Positions 1 to 13,997 of a DNA stretch of 64,000 nt are shown piece by piece. Position 1 is the stretch's first letter; each line of letters opens with the position of its first letter. A program made the translations under genes and the position numbers. The notes below the pieces were generated by a model. That model was not told the origin of the DNA. It saw only the letters and a list, made by a program, of their open reading frames with translations, and searched no databases. Source of the stretch: Cardiocondyla obscurior (taxonomy: Eukaryota > Arthropoda > Insecta > Hymenoptera > Formicidae); the NCBI RefSeq assembly GCF_019399895.1, contig NC_091867.1:2480001-2544000 (forward strand), given 5' to 3'.

Positions 1-3000
1 ATAAAATAAATCTGTAGGAGCACGTCGTACGTTATTCAAATCGTTAAGACCGCTCGCGGCAATTTCACCGATAAGACACAAGGTCGGCGTCATCGGACGG
101 ATGACGTTATTTGCGTTTCGCAGATAATGTATGCTAGAACCCGCGGCGGTTTCGCCAAAACGTAGTGGACGACGACGGCTGGCCATTTACGAAGTTTTGA
201 TAAAGCCGCGGAAGAGAACACGCTCCATTTGGGGTTTATGAAATGTTATCCTATCGACTGATTTTGCGTGAGATCGCAGCGGGCAAGATAAGGAGACAAT
301 TTTTTAATACCAAATTATTCCATAAGCAATAATAATCGCGAGGTAATTATACGGCGATAAGCCAATAAACTAGGAAAAAAAAAATTAAGTTAAAGTTATC
401 TTCTTTCTTTTTGTTTTTTTTTTTAAATTGTAAAAACCAAACGATACGTTGCTGCCGGAATTACCCGGGGCTCACGTTTTATTTTACTAGCATTTTCACT
501 GGTCTCCTTTTCGCCACGCGATCTCTTCGAAGTCACAATGTAACCGATGTATCTGAGTCGCGTAAAAAAAATTTTTTATTAATCAAACTTTAAGAATAAA
601 AAAAAAAAAAAAAAAAACGTATCGATAAAACTATACCTCTTTTATTAATTAAGTTTATTTCTATTGATAAAAAATTTTTTTTTTACCACCTCCACGACGA
701 CGCATTCGGAATATTCCCACTTCTCAGAGAGAGAATCTGTCGAGCGGCCGCGCATACGTAACAATCTTATCAACCACGTATACGAGGACGTGTTTCCCAC
801 TACGGTGAGAGTCCTTGAGAGAAAGAAAGAGAGAGAGAGAAAAAGAGAGTGGAGTACAAGGGGCGCAGAGCGGTGATGCTGCAACGCCGACAGCTCCGCT
901 CCGTAAACCTCAATGCCGATAAGTGACAAGCGCGTGATTAGATCGCTCTTGTTTGCTTCTTAAAGCTCCTCGCCCATGTTTGCGCGGTGACGTCATCCTG
1001 GTCCATCCGGTGCGGATTAGGTCAAAGTCTCGCGCTCCTGATAAAGATCACGTCTACGGCGGGCGCGATCGTTTTCGTTCGGCCGCCCCCGATATACGTA
1101 TATCTCGGATACGCAGAAACGGCGGCGATAACGCGCTCGCGCACGCAGATAGATACTCACGGTGGTCCATGCGGTCCAGATTAGATTACGCCCGCCAATC
1201 GAGGCATCTAGCAATTTTGACCGACGCTCGATCACACATGCAAGCATACACGTACGACAACACGTTCGCCGTCCGGTATTAGCGATCTATTTTTTTTTTT
1301 TCTTTTTTTTTCTTTTACGTCGCCGATTAACTGGCGTCGTCGGGCACGTTATCGACCAATAATCGCCCGGACGTTATTGTTCGCAACGAGGAATCCTCGT
1401 CCTCGCATGCACCGGAGAAATAAAAGCGCGAATCTCCAGCTAAACATTCGATAACTTGGCGCGACTTTCCGGTAATGGAATCGTCTCCGCGTGCATTAGG
1501 TAATTAGATTATCTGAAGAAATAATTCATAAAGTTCTTTAGCGGGGAATAGAATATTATTACCCGTATCGATCGCCGCGAGTCTGCTCGGAAAAACGTGA
1601 GGCAACATGGGTAGAGTGTGAAAAATAATTAAAAATCGAGAAATGGGGCTGGGTAATCAATTTGTACACAATTACGTCTTACGCGAGAAACGGGAAATAT
1701 TCTCATATCTCGCTCGCAGATAATGCTGTATCTCGCTATCTCGCGATCGCTTAAAAGGGATAGTCACATTCCTCCTATCAGATTCGATGAATTAGATTAA
1801 ATCACGGTACTTCCAGCGAGCTCTCTCGATTGCGATCTCCCCGCATTACGTGTATCCGATTAATTATTACTAATAATTTACAACCGTCCTGAAAAAATAA
1901 ATTGACAAATAAAAACGGGCCGATATTTGTACGTTCCGTATCATTTATTACTTTTAATATCTAAACGAATTCCCGTTGACTCATTGTCAGCGTCGCACGT
2001 AACGTAATCTAGCTGATCTCGTCGCGTTCAACTTCGCCTTTACCGCCGGACCGGAAAAGCGACGCAGATGGCGTGAAAACGACGGTAAACGTGACGGTTC
2101 GACATGTAATAAAATACAACAATTTGTACGCGCCCTCCTTCGATCCTCCTCGAAATGCGATCAAGCAGATGCCACCGATCGAGAGGAGCGGCAGACAGCG
2201 GAAGAAAGAGAAAGAAGGTGGAGGAAGGGAGAGACGTACGGACGAACTTTTATTCATCCTTTGTTTTCTTGCTTAACTTTTAACGCGCGACACACTGGTA
2301 CGAGAGACCCACTTAGAGTCACCGCATATCTGAGTGCTCACATACGCACGCGTACATGTACGAAGACGTGTGTACACGTGCCGGCGGTGCGCGCTCACGT
2401 AGATACGCGCGGATAAAGGTGTACGAGGAAAGGAAGCTACGAAAGTTGCATACGAAAGGGAGCCCAGCTAATCCACGTGGACGACCGCGTATCAGTCCGT
2501 CCCGAATGTGGGTTATCCGTTAGAATATGACCGACAATTGGAAGTACTGTTTGAAAAAAAAAAAACCCGCGGCAGGATAAGCCTGACGTCATTCAGGATA
2601 CCGCGCCGCCTCGTCAGGTGATAAAAACTTTTTGTTTGAACGGCGCGGAGGACCGACGACGGCCGATATCAATTATATGATTTTCTATTTACCTCGAGGG
2701 AAACGAACGCGCCCCGGTGAGCGAGGAAAACTTTAATTCCCCGTGCTACTTTAATTTTTTTTTTACTTTTTTTTTTCTCTGCCGATTGGTCTTTTGAGTC
2801 ACGTGCGCTCCTGCATCAGCCGCGTGCCAATTAAATCGGCCGTTTTTATTAGACGATCTCTCGCTCGCCGGTTCATTATCGAGTTAACTCGAGTTTATAA
2901 GCGGCTAACCGATGACGGGCTCTCGCTTTGTGTGTCCCCGTATATATGCACGCGTTACGACAAATACGTAACACATGTCTGCCCGGCCTGTGTAAATATA

Positions 3001-5005
3001 TAGGTACCTGTCTAGCTTAACTCCGACAGCTAGCCTTCGGTTCTCAGCGCCATTATACGCTCATCAACGACCTTCCATGGGGTATTGGTCAGCATGTATC
3101 ATTAATGTACATCATGCACGCAAGGAGCACACGTACAGCTCCATCTCGTTCTCGTCTTTATCCGTCGTAATGACGATCATTAAATCGTTAAGTACCACGC
3201 TCTATCGTGTCGCCCGATTATCCCGCGTAGTAGTTATCGATTTTCCGACGACTTAAACCAATTCACCGGCAATAAACGCTAATGTGCACGTCGCTATTAA
3301 TTATGTTATCGATAATAAAATTTGTTTATCAAATTTAAATTAAAAAAAAAAAAAGAAAAAAAAATTGAAAAATTTATTGAATATTCTTCAAAAAGAGAAG
3401 AGTCGTTCTTTTGGCGTTGACCGGTTTGTACATTAATAATTTGTATATTTATTATTTTATTTTATTTTTTTTTTAATTACACAACCAGCGTGTCGCTCGT
3501 GAATGATTTTTTTCTCGTAGCGAATCCGCAAATCTACAGAGTTAATAATGAAGCGAGAGTTAGACAATGCGGCTGAGTTGCGGTGGCGATCGAATCCGCG
3601 ATACGTGCATATCGCGCTGGTTGATGACATCGTTAAATCAGCACGAGCGCCAATTGTGACGTGCCGCTCGCGCGCGTAAAAGCTGTTGTAAATGTCGTTC
3701 GATATTCACCGCGAACGTGGAGACGGCGTTTTGGAATTCTATGCAGGCGCAAGCAATGACTAATACCGCGCGGTATGGCGAACGCGAATGGATTTCGCTT
3801 CTACATCCATTAAGGGTCACCGAACCGCGGCGTATACGTGCATCTGTTTACGTTTCGCGCGGATACGCGGACATTCGCGTGTACGTCATGCGGACAATAT
3901 CGTGTGCAATTATACGCCATGTGTCGCATGTCTAATGACACCGCGGCAATTACAGCCGCGGAAATTTTGCCGACTTGTTGCCCGGCGTTTCATGCGAGGA
4001 ATTTCTCGCAAACTCCACGATGCGACACATTCGCCACAAAATTTATGCACACGATCCCCTTTATTTCATCTGTATCATCCTTTTGAATTAATAAAAATTT
4101 CGAACGTAATATTTTATTTTATAAATTATTGCACAACTTTGCGTTTGATTCTCGAAAAGTTCCTCTCCCACTTTCCGTCTTAATCTGCCGTTATTTTTCT
4201 CGGCGGGACGAAACGCCGGAGTTCGTCTCCTATAATCTAAAATATCGGCGCGATTGAAAATCGTGCGATTCTCGAAACGGAGCGTTTTCTCAAATGACTC
4301 GCCGAAAAGTATAAGAGACTTTATTTCCGGTGAGCTCGCGATGACGGGGTGCGGCGACTTCGTGGCATGAATGATCCTCGGTGGAAACCTTTACGTGACG
4401 AACAGCGGCGCGGGATGCATGAAACCTTAGAGACGACGTCGGGCAGTGCACGGGCCACCTGTCCGAGATACTTCCGTCACGAACTTGCGGTGTCGCCGAT
4501 AAAGAAAAGATCAATGAAATCACAAATGAGATCGTCACCGGATCGCGATAATAGTTTCCCGTTGGTGCAGGAAGCGAAAGCAGTGCAATGACGCGTATTT
4601 CTAGGAATATCCAAACGACATCATGTAACTTTGTTTCGTACTCAGATAATGATCCTTAGAACAAATATTTTTCAATTTTAAAAAGAAATTTTTTAATCTC
4701 TCTAAATAATTTTAATCGCTCTAAATAAAGATATTCAGTCGTTTGGAATAATGAACCTGTTTGTTCTCGCATATATAGAAGACGTAGAAAAGTAATTTTG
4801 CACCATTGAGATCTAATTACCATGAGAAAATATTTAAAACACGGTCTTTAAGAAATTTTTGTTAAAGTAAAAAAAAGATTAATTTTTTCAAAAGACTTTA
4901 CATACACTTATAGACAAATAGATATATATTTTTTTTAATACAAAAATGTATAATAATTGACAAGGGTAAAAAATTAATTATGTTCTACCTTTTGACAAAC
5001 AGATT
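1..5005. other. No gene seen
   Basis: Mixed CpG-rich and AT-rich DNA with homopolymers and a GAGA tract near 815-850. Open frames are short and overlap on both strands. Confidence 0.6.
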
Positions 5006-5071
5006 CATTATTTCAAACCACTATAAAGGAACAATTAAAATTTATATGCACTATAATGGTTTGAAATAATG
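5006..5071. repeat. Strong hairpin, 20-bp arms and 26-nt loop
   Basis: 5006-5025 pairs with 5052-5071 with one mismatch in 20. A second short hairpin (GGCATT/AATGCC, 5071-5088) follows directly. The size suits a pre-miRNA or a small MITE; I do not recognise a known miRNA seed. Confidence 0.6.
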
Positions 5072-5428
5072 GCATTCAAGCAAATGCCATTAAAAATTAC
5101 CATTCATTATTGAATTCTTATTAGGAGCTACAAAAATATTAATACAATACGTTCTCGTTGAGTTTAATAGAAAAACCACCGAATCCGGCAGCGATGAATT
5201 TGTGAGAAGAGATCTCGAGAGAGTTGACTGTCGAGTTTATTCGTAGTCGCAACACGTTCCGTTCGTAGATGAATGAGACTTCGGCAACGCGGCGAGCATA
5301 AAAAAAAAAAAAAAAAAAGAAAAAGAAAACCTTTCCCGCAGAGGTGATCTATATCTGTTCCTCATCTAAGCGCGCGATGTAGATGTGCGTCCGTGTAATG
5401 AAACGTTCACCGGCGAGAAGCGGTTCGT

Positions 5429-5462
5429 TGGCTGCTGCGACACGGGCGTGTCGCAGCAGCCA
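5429..5462. repeat. Perfect 16-bp inverted repeat with 2-nt spacer
   Basis: TGGCTGCTGCGACACG, then GG, then the exact reverse complement. This is a near-palindrome of 34 bp, GC-rich in an AT-rich surround. Confidence 0.9.
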
Positions 5463-5919
5463 GTCTAAAGACAATTGCTCACAATAATTAATAATTATTA
5501 ATAACATTCCCCCCTTTTTAAATAATTTTTTTCAACTTAATAGTGAGATCCGTTAAACATTTCGTAACGCAGAAATATTTTAGTGATCTTTTATCGAGAA
5601 TTACATTCAAGTATTTACCTGAATAGATAAAAAATGTATCGTTTTCTCGTTGGAAACGTAAAAACGTGTAAGATATGAATGATGATATCATAAACGCGCG
5701 ATAACGTTCGCTGAAACGGCGCGGTGACAATGAATATGAGGCAATATTGTCGAACGCGGGAACAAGAGGCGGGATGCGGTTTTATACGGATTCGATGGAC
5801 CATCCTCGGTGCGTCCGTGTGTACGATTGCGTTACACGTTCGCACGCACTCGGGGTGCAGTTGTGTGCACGGGCCCGCCGTGCGTCGACTCTCGAGTCAC
5901 GTTGCATCGCATTACGTCG
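5463..5919. other. No gene seen; flank of duplicated element
   Basis: The AT-rich left part is followed by a CpG-rich part from 5700 where several frames are open at once. No splice-supported coding sequence was found. Confidence 0.55.
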
Positions 5920-5978
5920 GGAGGCTGCATCACACGTGGGAGACAGGTAGCTCGCTTCCGGCCGTCGCAGACCATTAT
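5920..5978 (+). repeat. 59-bp duplicated element, copy 1
   Basis: This matches 6488-6546 at 55 of 59 positions, while flanking sequence is unrelated or very diverged. The core contains CACACGTGGGAGACAGGTAG, that is an E-box CACGTG and a CAGGTAG heptamer 8 bp further on, followed by CTCGCTTCCGGCCG. Confidence 0.85.
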
Positions 5979-6487
5979 GCGGGATGCGTGAAACGCCGAG
6001 ATCCTCGGCGACGTAAAATACATACGCGGAACATTTTTACTTCGCGCTCTCCGCGTATCGTGCTCGCGTATCAAGCGCCGCGATTTAATATCGCAAGTGC
6101 AATATCAACAACGATTGCCGTGACATGTAGCGCATATTAGTTACATAATTCTTATTTAATACTTATCTGTATCCGCGCGAGAATCTTCCGACGGTTCGAG
6201 CGTAGCCAAACTATCCCGCGCAAATTGCGAAAAAAAAAAAAAAAAAAAAAAATTCTATCCTTTGCGACTGTTCAGAAGCCCGTCGTATTATACGTAATAC
6301 CTATATAACGTTGATAAAATTTTCACGGACAATGCCAAGTACACTCGTTTTATTCAAAGTCGCGGCGTGGTGTTTCGAATATTAAGGATTAATGTAAAGG
6401 CTGGCGGTGAGTGCCGAAAGTATGCCAGCGCTGTGTACGCGGGATCGTATCGACTTTCGAGAGTCTGGCCGCGCGGACTCACCGCCG

Positions 6488-6546
6488 GGAAGCTGCATCA
6501 CACGTGGGAGACAGGTAGCTCGCTTCCGGCCGGCGGAGACCATTGT
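6488..6546 (+). repeat. 59-bp duplicated element, copy 2
   Basis: This is the second copy, 568 bp after the first in the same orientation. The CACGTG and CAGGTAG cores are identical; the four differences fall near the ends. Confidence 0.85.
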
Positions 6547-9500
6547 ACCCACGGGGACTCGTTTGTGTGCGCGGCGGGCCCCTCCGTGCCACACTGCGAG
6601 ATCGTATATGGGACAGAATGGCACGGAACGGTACGGAATGAGACAGAAACAAAGTCCTCCCATTGTATCCGTGCGCATACACGGTCATCCTCGTAACGAC
6701 AACGTTCTCGATTCTTCGCCTCTTGCAAATATGTAAACCGTTCGCGCGCGCGAGCCTCGCGGACCTTTAAATATATCCACGGCAGCCGGCGTACTTCCGG
6801 CTAGGTGTCTCGCGACGGAAGCTATGGAAGAAATGCTTGTAAGGCAGAAAAGCGTCGATGATAAAATTTCTTGGGACGTTCCGCGCGGAGGTGAAAGAGT
6901 CCTCGAAGCTCGATCGGCATTTATCCGACGTAAAAAGACTGTCGAAATTTTCACGCGCGTCTCCCGCGCGTTACTTTTCTCCGCACCACCGACTGTTTGC
7001 ACATCTGTAATCCACTTGTCTCTGGTGCACGCTTTATTTGCGAGATCAGCGCGAGCGAATGCGGACGAAAAGATTGCGGCGCGACGGGAAGAGTCGGTCG
7101 GTCTCGTCATTAAATTCATCTTGCGATCGCGATTATTTCCTTATCTTAACCTCATTCGCTGGTATATTTTGACACGTTCTCGTCGTTACAAATATTCAAC
7201 AAAAGAGAGAGAGAGAAAGCGAGCGAGAGAAGAGAGAAAAAAAGGGGGATAGCGGAGGGAAAGATACGCCGCGTGGCCGAAGATATGTGCGCACATGTAG
7301 CCGATGCGCGTGCACGAGTTTGTCGAACGGATGACAAAGGCGTGTTCTTTCGCGCCGAGAAGATAATACGCGTTCGTGTACACAGGTGCCGAGAGGAGGC
7401 CACGCAGATGCTGCGTCTAATCGTGAGAGAGGCCCAACGTGCGCTGCGGTCCGAAGTGCGCGTTATCGCGCCAAGCTAGCCGGGCTCTGGTTAGCCAATG
7501 AAAAATTGAAGAAGAACTAGTTTCATGCCTCGGTTATTCTTTGTCGACGGGCTCCGCTGGGCCCGACGTCAGATAATCGCTTTTCTACAAACACACATCA
7601 CCGCCATCGGCTCCGGTGACTTTCAGAGCCAGGGTCAAGCGGTCGCGTCGTCCGAAGAGAAACAGTCGGAGATGGTTTCTTCCGGCCGGATTCTTAATCT
7701 CCGTGTCGAGGAGTTTCCGTTTTGAAAATCACGCGATAAAAGGTCTCGAGGACTCATCTATTTACCGAAGAGAATTTTCGCTAGCTTTTTTATTGGACCA
7801 AAATTTAAATATAATAAGCATAAAATTAGAGAAAAAAAAAAAATTGAACGTTAAAAGAAACAACACTTTCTTTAATTTTTTTTTTTTTTTGCATAAATGA
7901 AATGTACAGTTAGTGAAAGAAAGGAAACATTGGGATCATCTCATTTAGGATTCCCAAAGAGACGCATCTTAGTAATCTGACGACGGCCGAGCCGGCTTCC
8001 TGCCGTCAAGTGTTCAGAATCCACTTTTGGATATAGCATGACTAAGAGCAGTGCTGCCTCGTCGCTCGCGCACCAGACCGCGAAGATGTAATAATTCTTT
8101 GTGCCCGCATGCGAGCTGCTTCTCGCATGATGCCGCGCTTCGGGGTCGAGCGGGGGCCGCCGCGGGAGGAGGCACTCTTGCGAGATGCGCGTGTCACGGT
8201 ACGCCGATTTTCCGCTCACGCCCGGAGATTCTGCTCCGCGGAGCCGCGATTCTCCGCTTCCTCCTGTCGTTAGCTCGCGCAACCGTACCGCGAATCAATT
8301 CCCGCTCGGCTCAGGTTGCTCCTACAGCTCTTCCTCTCACTCGCGTCGAGTATACGTCTCGCGATTCGACACTAGGGCTACGTTTCGTCTAGCGGGTTCT
8401 TACGAATACCGGAAGCTCGACGAAGGAGATGTTCGGCTGCGATTGTATCGAAGATACAATCTTAATCCGAGAGAATAGCTCGCTTTAATGAGTTATTATA
8501 CATCTCCGGGAGTAATGACGTGATACATAGACATGCAATGAATAAATAATCACGTGAAATGGAGAAAACAATGAAACGCCATTGAAGACGCGATATCGTT
8601 ATCGTATGTGCACGTATCTCTTTGCTGTCAGCCCTTAAGTTTCCCTTTTAACGTTTACGATCGCGATGAGGAATTTTTAGTTCGACGAGTGACGGGTAAG
8701 ATCGTAAAAAAAAAAAAAAAAAAAAAAAAAATTAGTGACTGCGATAAAAAGGTTTACGCCGATCTCGTAATTTTACGCGCGTTACAGCACGCGTGTGCTT
8801 CAACCTCGCGAAGGTGTAACCTTGGAAACACTGCGCCGAGCAGATAAATGAGATTTCATAAGATATACGAAAATGCTAAAACTCGTTTAATCACGATTAC
8901 GCCGGTCTTCTCTCACGGTCAGAGATTTTACTCCTGCTCCTTCTTCTCATTAGCTCGATTCTTCGTTTCTTTTTTGTTTTAGTAATATTACGGTACCACC
9001 TGTACATTCTACAATCAGCATTAAAAATAAAAAAACGGTAGGAAGCACGGAAGAAGATATTATACGAGGCTCTCTTTTTTTTCCTTCTTTTCTTTTAACG
9101 CAAACACTACGAATTAGAGCGTCTATTCGATGCTCCATTTCGCGACTCTAATATCATGAATAAAAGATTTAAAAAATTAACTTCAAATCAGTAATACGAA
9201 TTTATCTGGAAAAGTTAATAAAAAAAATCGCGCGGTTCGCCGTCGGTTTAACCCGCCGCCTTGAACCCGGGCGGGGTGACCGATAAAGAAAAAGAATTAG
9301 AACAACGACGGTGGTAATGCGATGCCGTTAATTTTTTTTTTTTTTTTTTTTTTATAGACGTATTAAATTTTTCAAACTCGCCGTTTAGAGACCGAGCGAT
9401 GGAGATTTGTTGAATTACCGCGATAAATTAACGAGGCGCGTGGGAGCGGTGAAATAATAAAGCGAGACGCTTTGTCGCGTCGATTGTGACGTTGATTATC

Positions 9501-12500
9501 GTTTTAATCGTGCGAATCTATTTTATCCCACTTCGTGTGTCGTTAGCCTACGTGCGATCGCGTAACCCGATAACGCAACGCCAACATAGTTACCTTCGGA
9601 AAACACGGCTCGCACGCGAGGTTCCTGTCATCCTCGTGTCCGCGAATTCTGCGTTATTCGCCCCCTCCCTCCCACCCCCCCTTCTATCCCTCTTTCGTCA
9701 TTACCGTAACGTTACCACTCATTTCTGTTACTTATTGCCGCAAATGTGTCCCGCCGCATAAATTCGCGAAACATGTTGTTACAGTAATAGCAGCTGCGTG
9801 CACGCACACGCATTACGCGGGGGTGGCGGACGGATGCGCGCCGCCGATTTTGCGGGATGCTTCTTTATCCCGCGATTTCTCTGGAGATTCCCCCTTCCCT
9901 GCCTAGCTTCGCGTCCTAAGTACCATCCGGAACCGAAGGGAAAGAAAGAAGTTCCTGTCTATTGTTCGCACCGGGCGACAGATTTTTTTTTTGTCTTTTT
10001 TTTCTTTTTTCTGTTTAAACAGATTTATCTCCGGGACAAAGGGGCTCGGCCGCATCCGAACGGAATCTTTCGTATGGGATTAGATAATAAGAGATATAAT
10101 GTTCTGGAGTAGAAAGCGGGTAATCGTTGACATTGTCCGCGATTACTTGGCCATTCTGTTAATCGTCGAAGTTAGATTGAAGGCGGCTTGCTCTAGAATC
10201 GACGGAATTCTCGTAAAGAGCCTCGCTCGTTCGGAGCTGCTCCGTGTATTTTTATCGCATCTCCATTCGGAGCTCGTTGGAGAAAATCAAGTGGCTCGGG
10301 ATTTCATTTGAAGCCGGTACCCTCTTTAAAATTAATTTTCGCGAAAAGTTTCCGAGTGTTAAAAAGCATTTCGCGGAATTCTCTCGCACCTGCGACGATT
10401 GCCGACGCGAGGAATTTGTCCGAATGCAAAATTCAAAATTTCGCCATCGGTTTCAGTGCACGCACACGCTCATCGGTGATCCGATTCTCGGTGACGACGT
10501 TCTTTTTCCGCGTTGTCACATGAGACACGGATTTGCGCAATTTTGAAATACTTTCCTTAGCAACGGGACGATATAAGCGCGCACGTTGCGTACACACCCG
10601 CGATGATGTATCGCAGCCTGCACGCACACGTCCGCGAATCGGCTTATGTGCGCGAATAAAGAAAGTGCCCGTTCGCGTTGACTCGCTCGGAAATCCGAAA
10701 CCGATGCACGGGAAGCGCGACGGATGATTTTGCAATCTCGGAGAGAGGGAGAGAAACGTCTCGTTTGCCGTCGGGTAATTCAGCAACTGTAGAAATCGTA
10801 ATCGAAATCGAGGCACATTGCAACGCGACTGTCAAAAAGATAAAAAGAAAGAAGAAAAGATTTCATAAAATTATATATAACTATCGTAAAACCGTAAGAA
10901 AAATGAAATAAGGCTTAGAGTAAGAAAACCCGAAAAAGTACGACAAAAGCCACAGAAATAACAGTACATTTCACGAAATGCATCACAAAATCGAAACAGT
11001 AAAAAAAAAAATCTTATAGACAATCTAAATGTAATTATAAATTAATTATTTCAATAATTTAATCAGCGTGTTTCTACTTATAGAATGAGCGCAAGCTTCG
11101 AGATTTATTATTCAGGAAGATTGTGGGCGCGCGAGCCAGCTCGAGCTCAGAAACCAGAAACCGATGCATCAGAAAGCAGGCACGCGCGTGAATAAGACGT
11201 GTGTACGTGTGTCGATGCACGGGATCGCGCTCTCATCGAATTTTTTCTTTTTTTTTTCTTTTTTTTTTTACACTGGCTGGCACACGGCATCGCATAAGCG
11301 AATTCCACCGAAGACCGCGACTTCCGGACCTCCGGAGCATCCCGAAACCGAAAGACGAGGCGGCGAAGCCGCAGATTGCGCAAAGTCCACGTCATTTGAT
11401 CTGAACATCATGAGATGTTTGCGTATAGCGAAATAATACACTTGCTAGCGATCATATCCCTGTACATCACGGATGCGGTGTCGCTGTGCTAGCAACAGGA
11501 AGCCCGCCGTGATCTTCGAGCGTCAAAAAGTCTTTCAGGAAGTATATGTACAATTGGAACTGAACGATAAGTAAAATTACAACGGCACTTACCGTTATAA
11601 TCTCGTGGAATATGACGCATGCGGTAAAAAAGAAAAAAAAAAAGAAAAAAAAAAACCCAACCGACCAAAAATGTATTACGAGTCTAAATCAGATTCTAAT
11701 TACATTCCATATAATTACAAAGTACCTGGTGCTTTTTAGAATATGACTTCTCTTCCGGCAGAGAAAAGAAAACGCGCTCCTGATTTATCTCTGACCGCTC
11801 GTTTCACTCTCGCCTCTGTAACGCGCTTTACATAGATTCTCACTGCTCGCTGGGCTCGTAATTACGCGCATTGAAAGGCAACGCCTCATTCTTTGATTCC
11901 CGTACCCGCGTAATGTCCGGCATCGTGCTTCATATCGCCGGCTTTCCGATTAATTGCCCGCGGCTGCTATTACAAAGCAGCGAAAATTATTTTTTCACCT
12001 GCCTGCGCGTCAAGTTGTTTGTAGCAATCAATATAATACGTAACTGATTACTTTTATAATTATCTGTCGTAACAAAAGGATGCGGCAAATTTCAAAGACG
12101 TTTAAATTAAGCTGTTTTTCAAAGAACTCAGGCATTAGAAAGTTAAAAAGAAAACAAAAATTGAAAAATTTTGCGTCAAAAAAAAAAAAAGTAGAGTATG
12201 CTGTAGCTCGTGAGGATAATTTAATTATACTAAAATTTTGTCTCGGCTTAATATTATTGGCCCCTCGTATCGATTCACAGACCGAAAGTGCCGAAATCAA
12301 TCTCTATCTTTCGTGTATTTATTTGTTTGGCAATTAGCGTCCGAACAATTATCCCACGCCCAGAGATTTGACATCGGGCTCGGGAAACGGGTATGTCTCG
12401 CACGATAATGCGTACAATTGCGACACGCACATACACACGCCGATACGCGCGATAGTATACTTGCGCAAACACGCATGTAAGAAGAAAAAAAGGGGGAAGA

Positions 12501-13510
12501 TGGGGGGAGGGGGGAAAAAGAACGTGTTGCACGGCGCTATCGCGAGCACGACGCGACTCGCCGTGAGCAAATTAGCCGGTCTCGTTATATCTCTTTAAGG
12601 TCTTATATCTCTTACCGCGTACGAGCGAGTTTTAAGAAACTAACGAACTCACCAAACGCGGAGGCTCGCGAGAAATACGGACGAGACATTACGTGATTCC
12701 GTAATTAAACGCCGTAAATTCTATTACCGCCGACTTGCCTTCCGTTCGCCGGTGCGATGTCTCCCCCCCGTTAATCTATTTACTTTTTATTGGAAAGGTA
12801 ACGCGAACGAGCTGTTAACGTCCCGTTTGATAATTCGTGTATATTATATGCTGGGGCATTTTAAATAAAAGCTGAGGAAGCATAATGTACACCGGAAGAA
12901 AAAATAGCGAGCTCGCATAATGAAAAAGAAAGTTGAAAAAGCCTCGGGATTCGGAGGGAGACTCGAACACGGTCCTTGCTTTCGAGCGCATTCTTTGGAA
13001 CAACATTTATTCTCCGCGATGTTGGAATTTCATCTCGAAACCAGAGATACCGTCTGCCACTCGTGGCTAGCCGTGTCTCCGTCGTAGGTAAACCATTTCC
13101 GGGAGAAAACCGTAGGATTCCATTGTGACGCGGGACCGGTCGGAGGAGAGGCAGAAACAGGAAATGGAGTCTGAAGGGTTGTTAGAGAAGGCGCGCGCGA
13201 GCCGCGTGGAGCACGCACGTGCGTAATAAGTGCCGCCGGTCCTTTTTACTGCCGCGCTTGACCTCTCTCCTCTCATCTTTTGACGGATCGTTCTCCTTCG
13301 TGCCCGTTTGCCCGAGTTCGAGAGATCGCCCGGCATCGCTGTCGGGGTCGGCCAACGGCATCGCGCGACGTCCAACACGTGCCGTTTGACCGCTTCATAA
13401 TTTTTGTACCACTTCCTGCTGCACGACCGGCTCCTCATCTCTCTTGCCTCGTCCCGTCTTCGTTACCTCTTCCGCGGCACTTTTCGATTCCCGTAAAAGA
13501 AGCCGAGAAA
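6547..13510. other. No gene seen
   Basis: CpG-rich islands (6.4-7.5 and 8.1-8.4 kb) alternate with AT-rich DNA. Open stretches to 144 codons occur but overlap in antisense and are Arg/Ser-rich. A possible degraded tRNA-derived fragment lies at 12945-13005. Confidence 0.55.
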
Positions 13511-13537
13511 AAGGAAATGACGTATCGCGCATAACAA
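13511..13537 (+). repeat. 27-bp element, copy 1 of 3
   Basis: It has the form AAGGAAATGACG, three variable bases, then CGCGCATAACAA. Pyrimidine-rich DNA lies upstream in all three copies. Confidence 0.7.
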
Positions 13538-13970
13538 GCGAACACGTCTGTAGGAGAAAATCCGCCAATCTGAGGACGTGATTCAGTCCGTTGGCTTTGC
13601 GGCGTCGACAGAACGTGTCATGCGAACACTTTCGCAACTTTTTAGCGAATGTACGAATTATTTTTTTTTTTTTTAATTTTCTTTTACCGTGAGATTTATA
13701 GAGATAATTTTTTTAATATTATTTTGGCTTAAATTAACGAAACGTTCACCACGGCAACAATTTATCGGACTTCCCAGATTGATAAAAAGGCGTAGATAAA
13801 GTACTAAAAATTCGCAAAGCTATTCATAGTCGAAATACTTTTCGCGAATACTTCTATTCACCGTATACTAAACACTTCCACTCTTATCCGTTGTTCGCGG
13901 CTGTTGTTCTTGCTTCCGTGCGACTCCTTTCCTCGGCGTTCCTCTTCTCGACGGGGCTCACAATCAGAAG

Positions 13971-13997
13971 AAGGAAATAACGCCCGGCGCATAACAA
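13971..13997 (+). repeat. 27-bp element, copy 2 of 3
   Basis: AAGGAAATAACG, variable core, GGCGCATAACAA. It differs from copy 3 at two positions and lies 460 bp after copy 1. Confidence 0.7.

Noticed and set aside
5920..6546. Reading the duplicated 59-bp block as paired exons with donor ACAG|GTAGCT
   Set aside because: No matching acceptors or shared open frame were found, and the core motifs fit regulatory DNA better.
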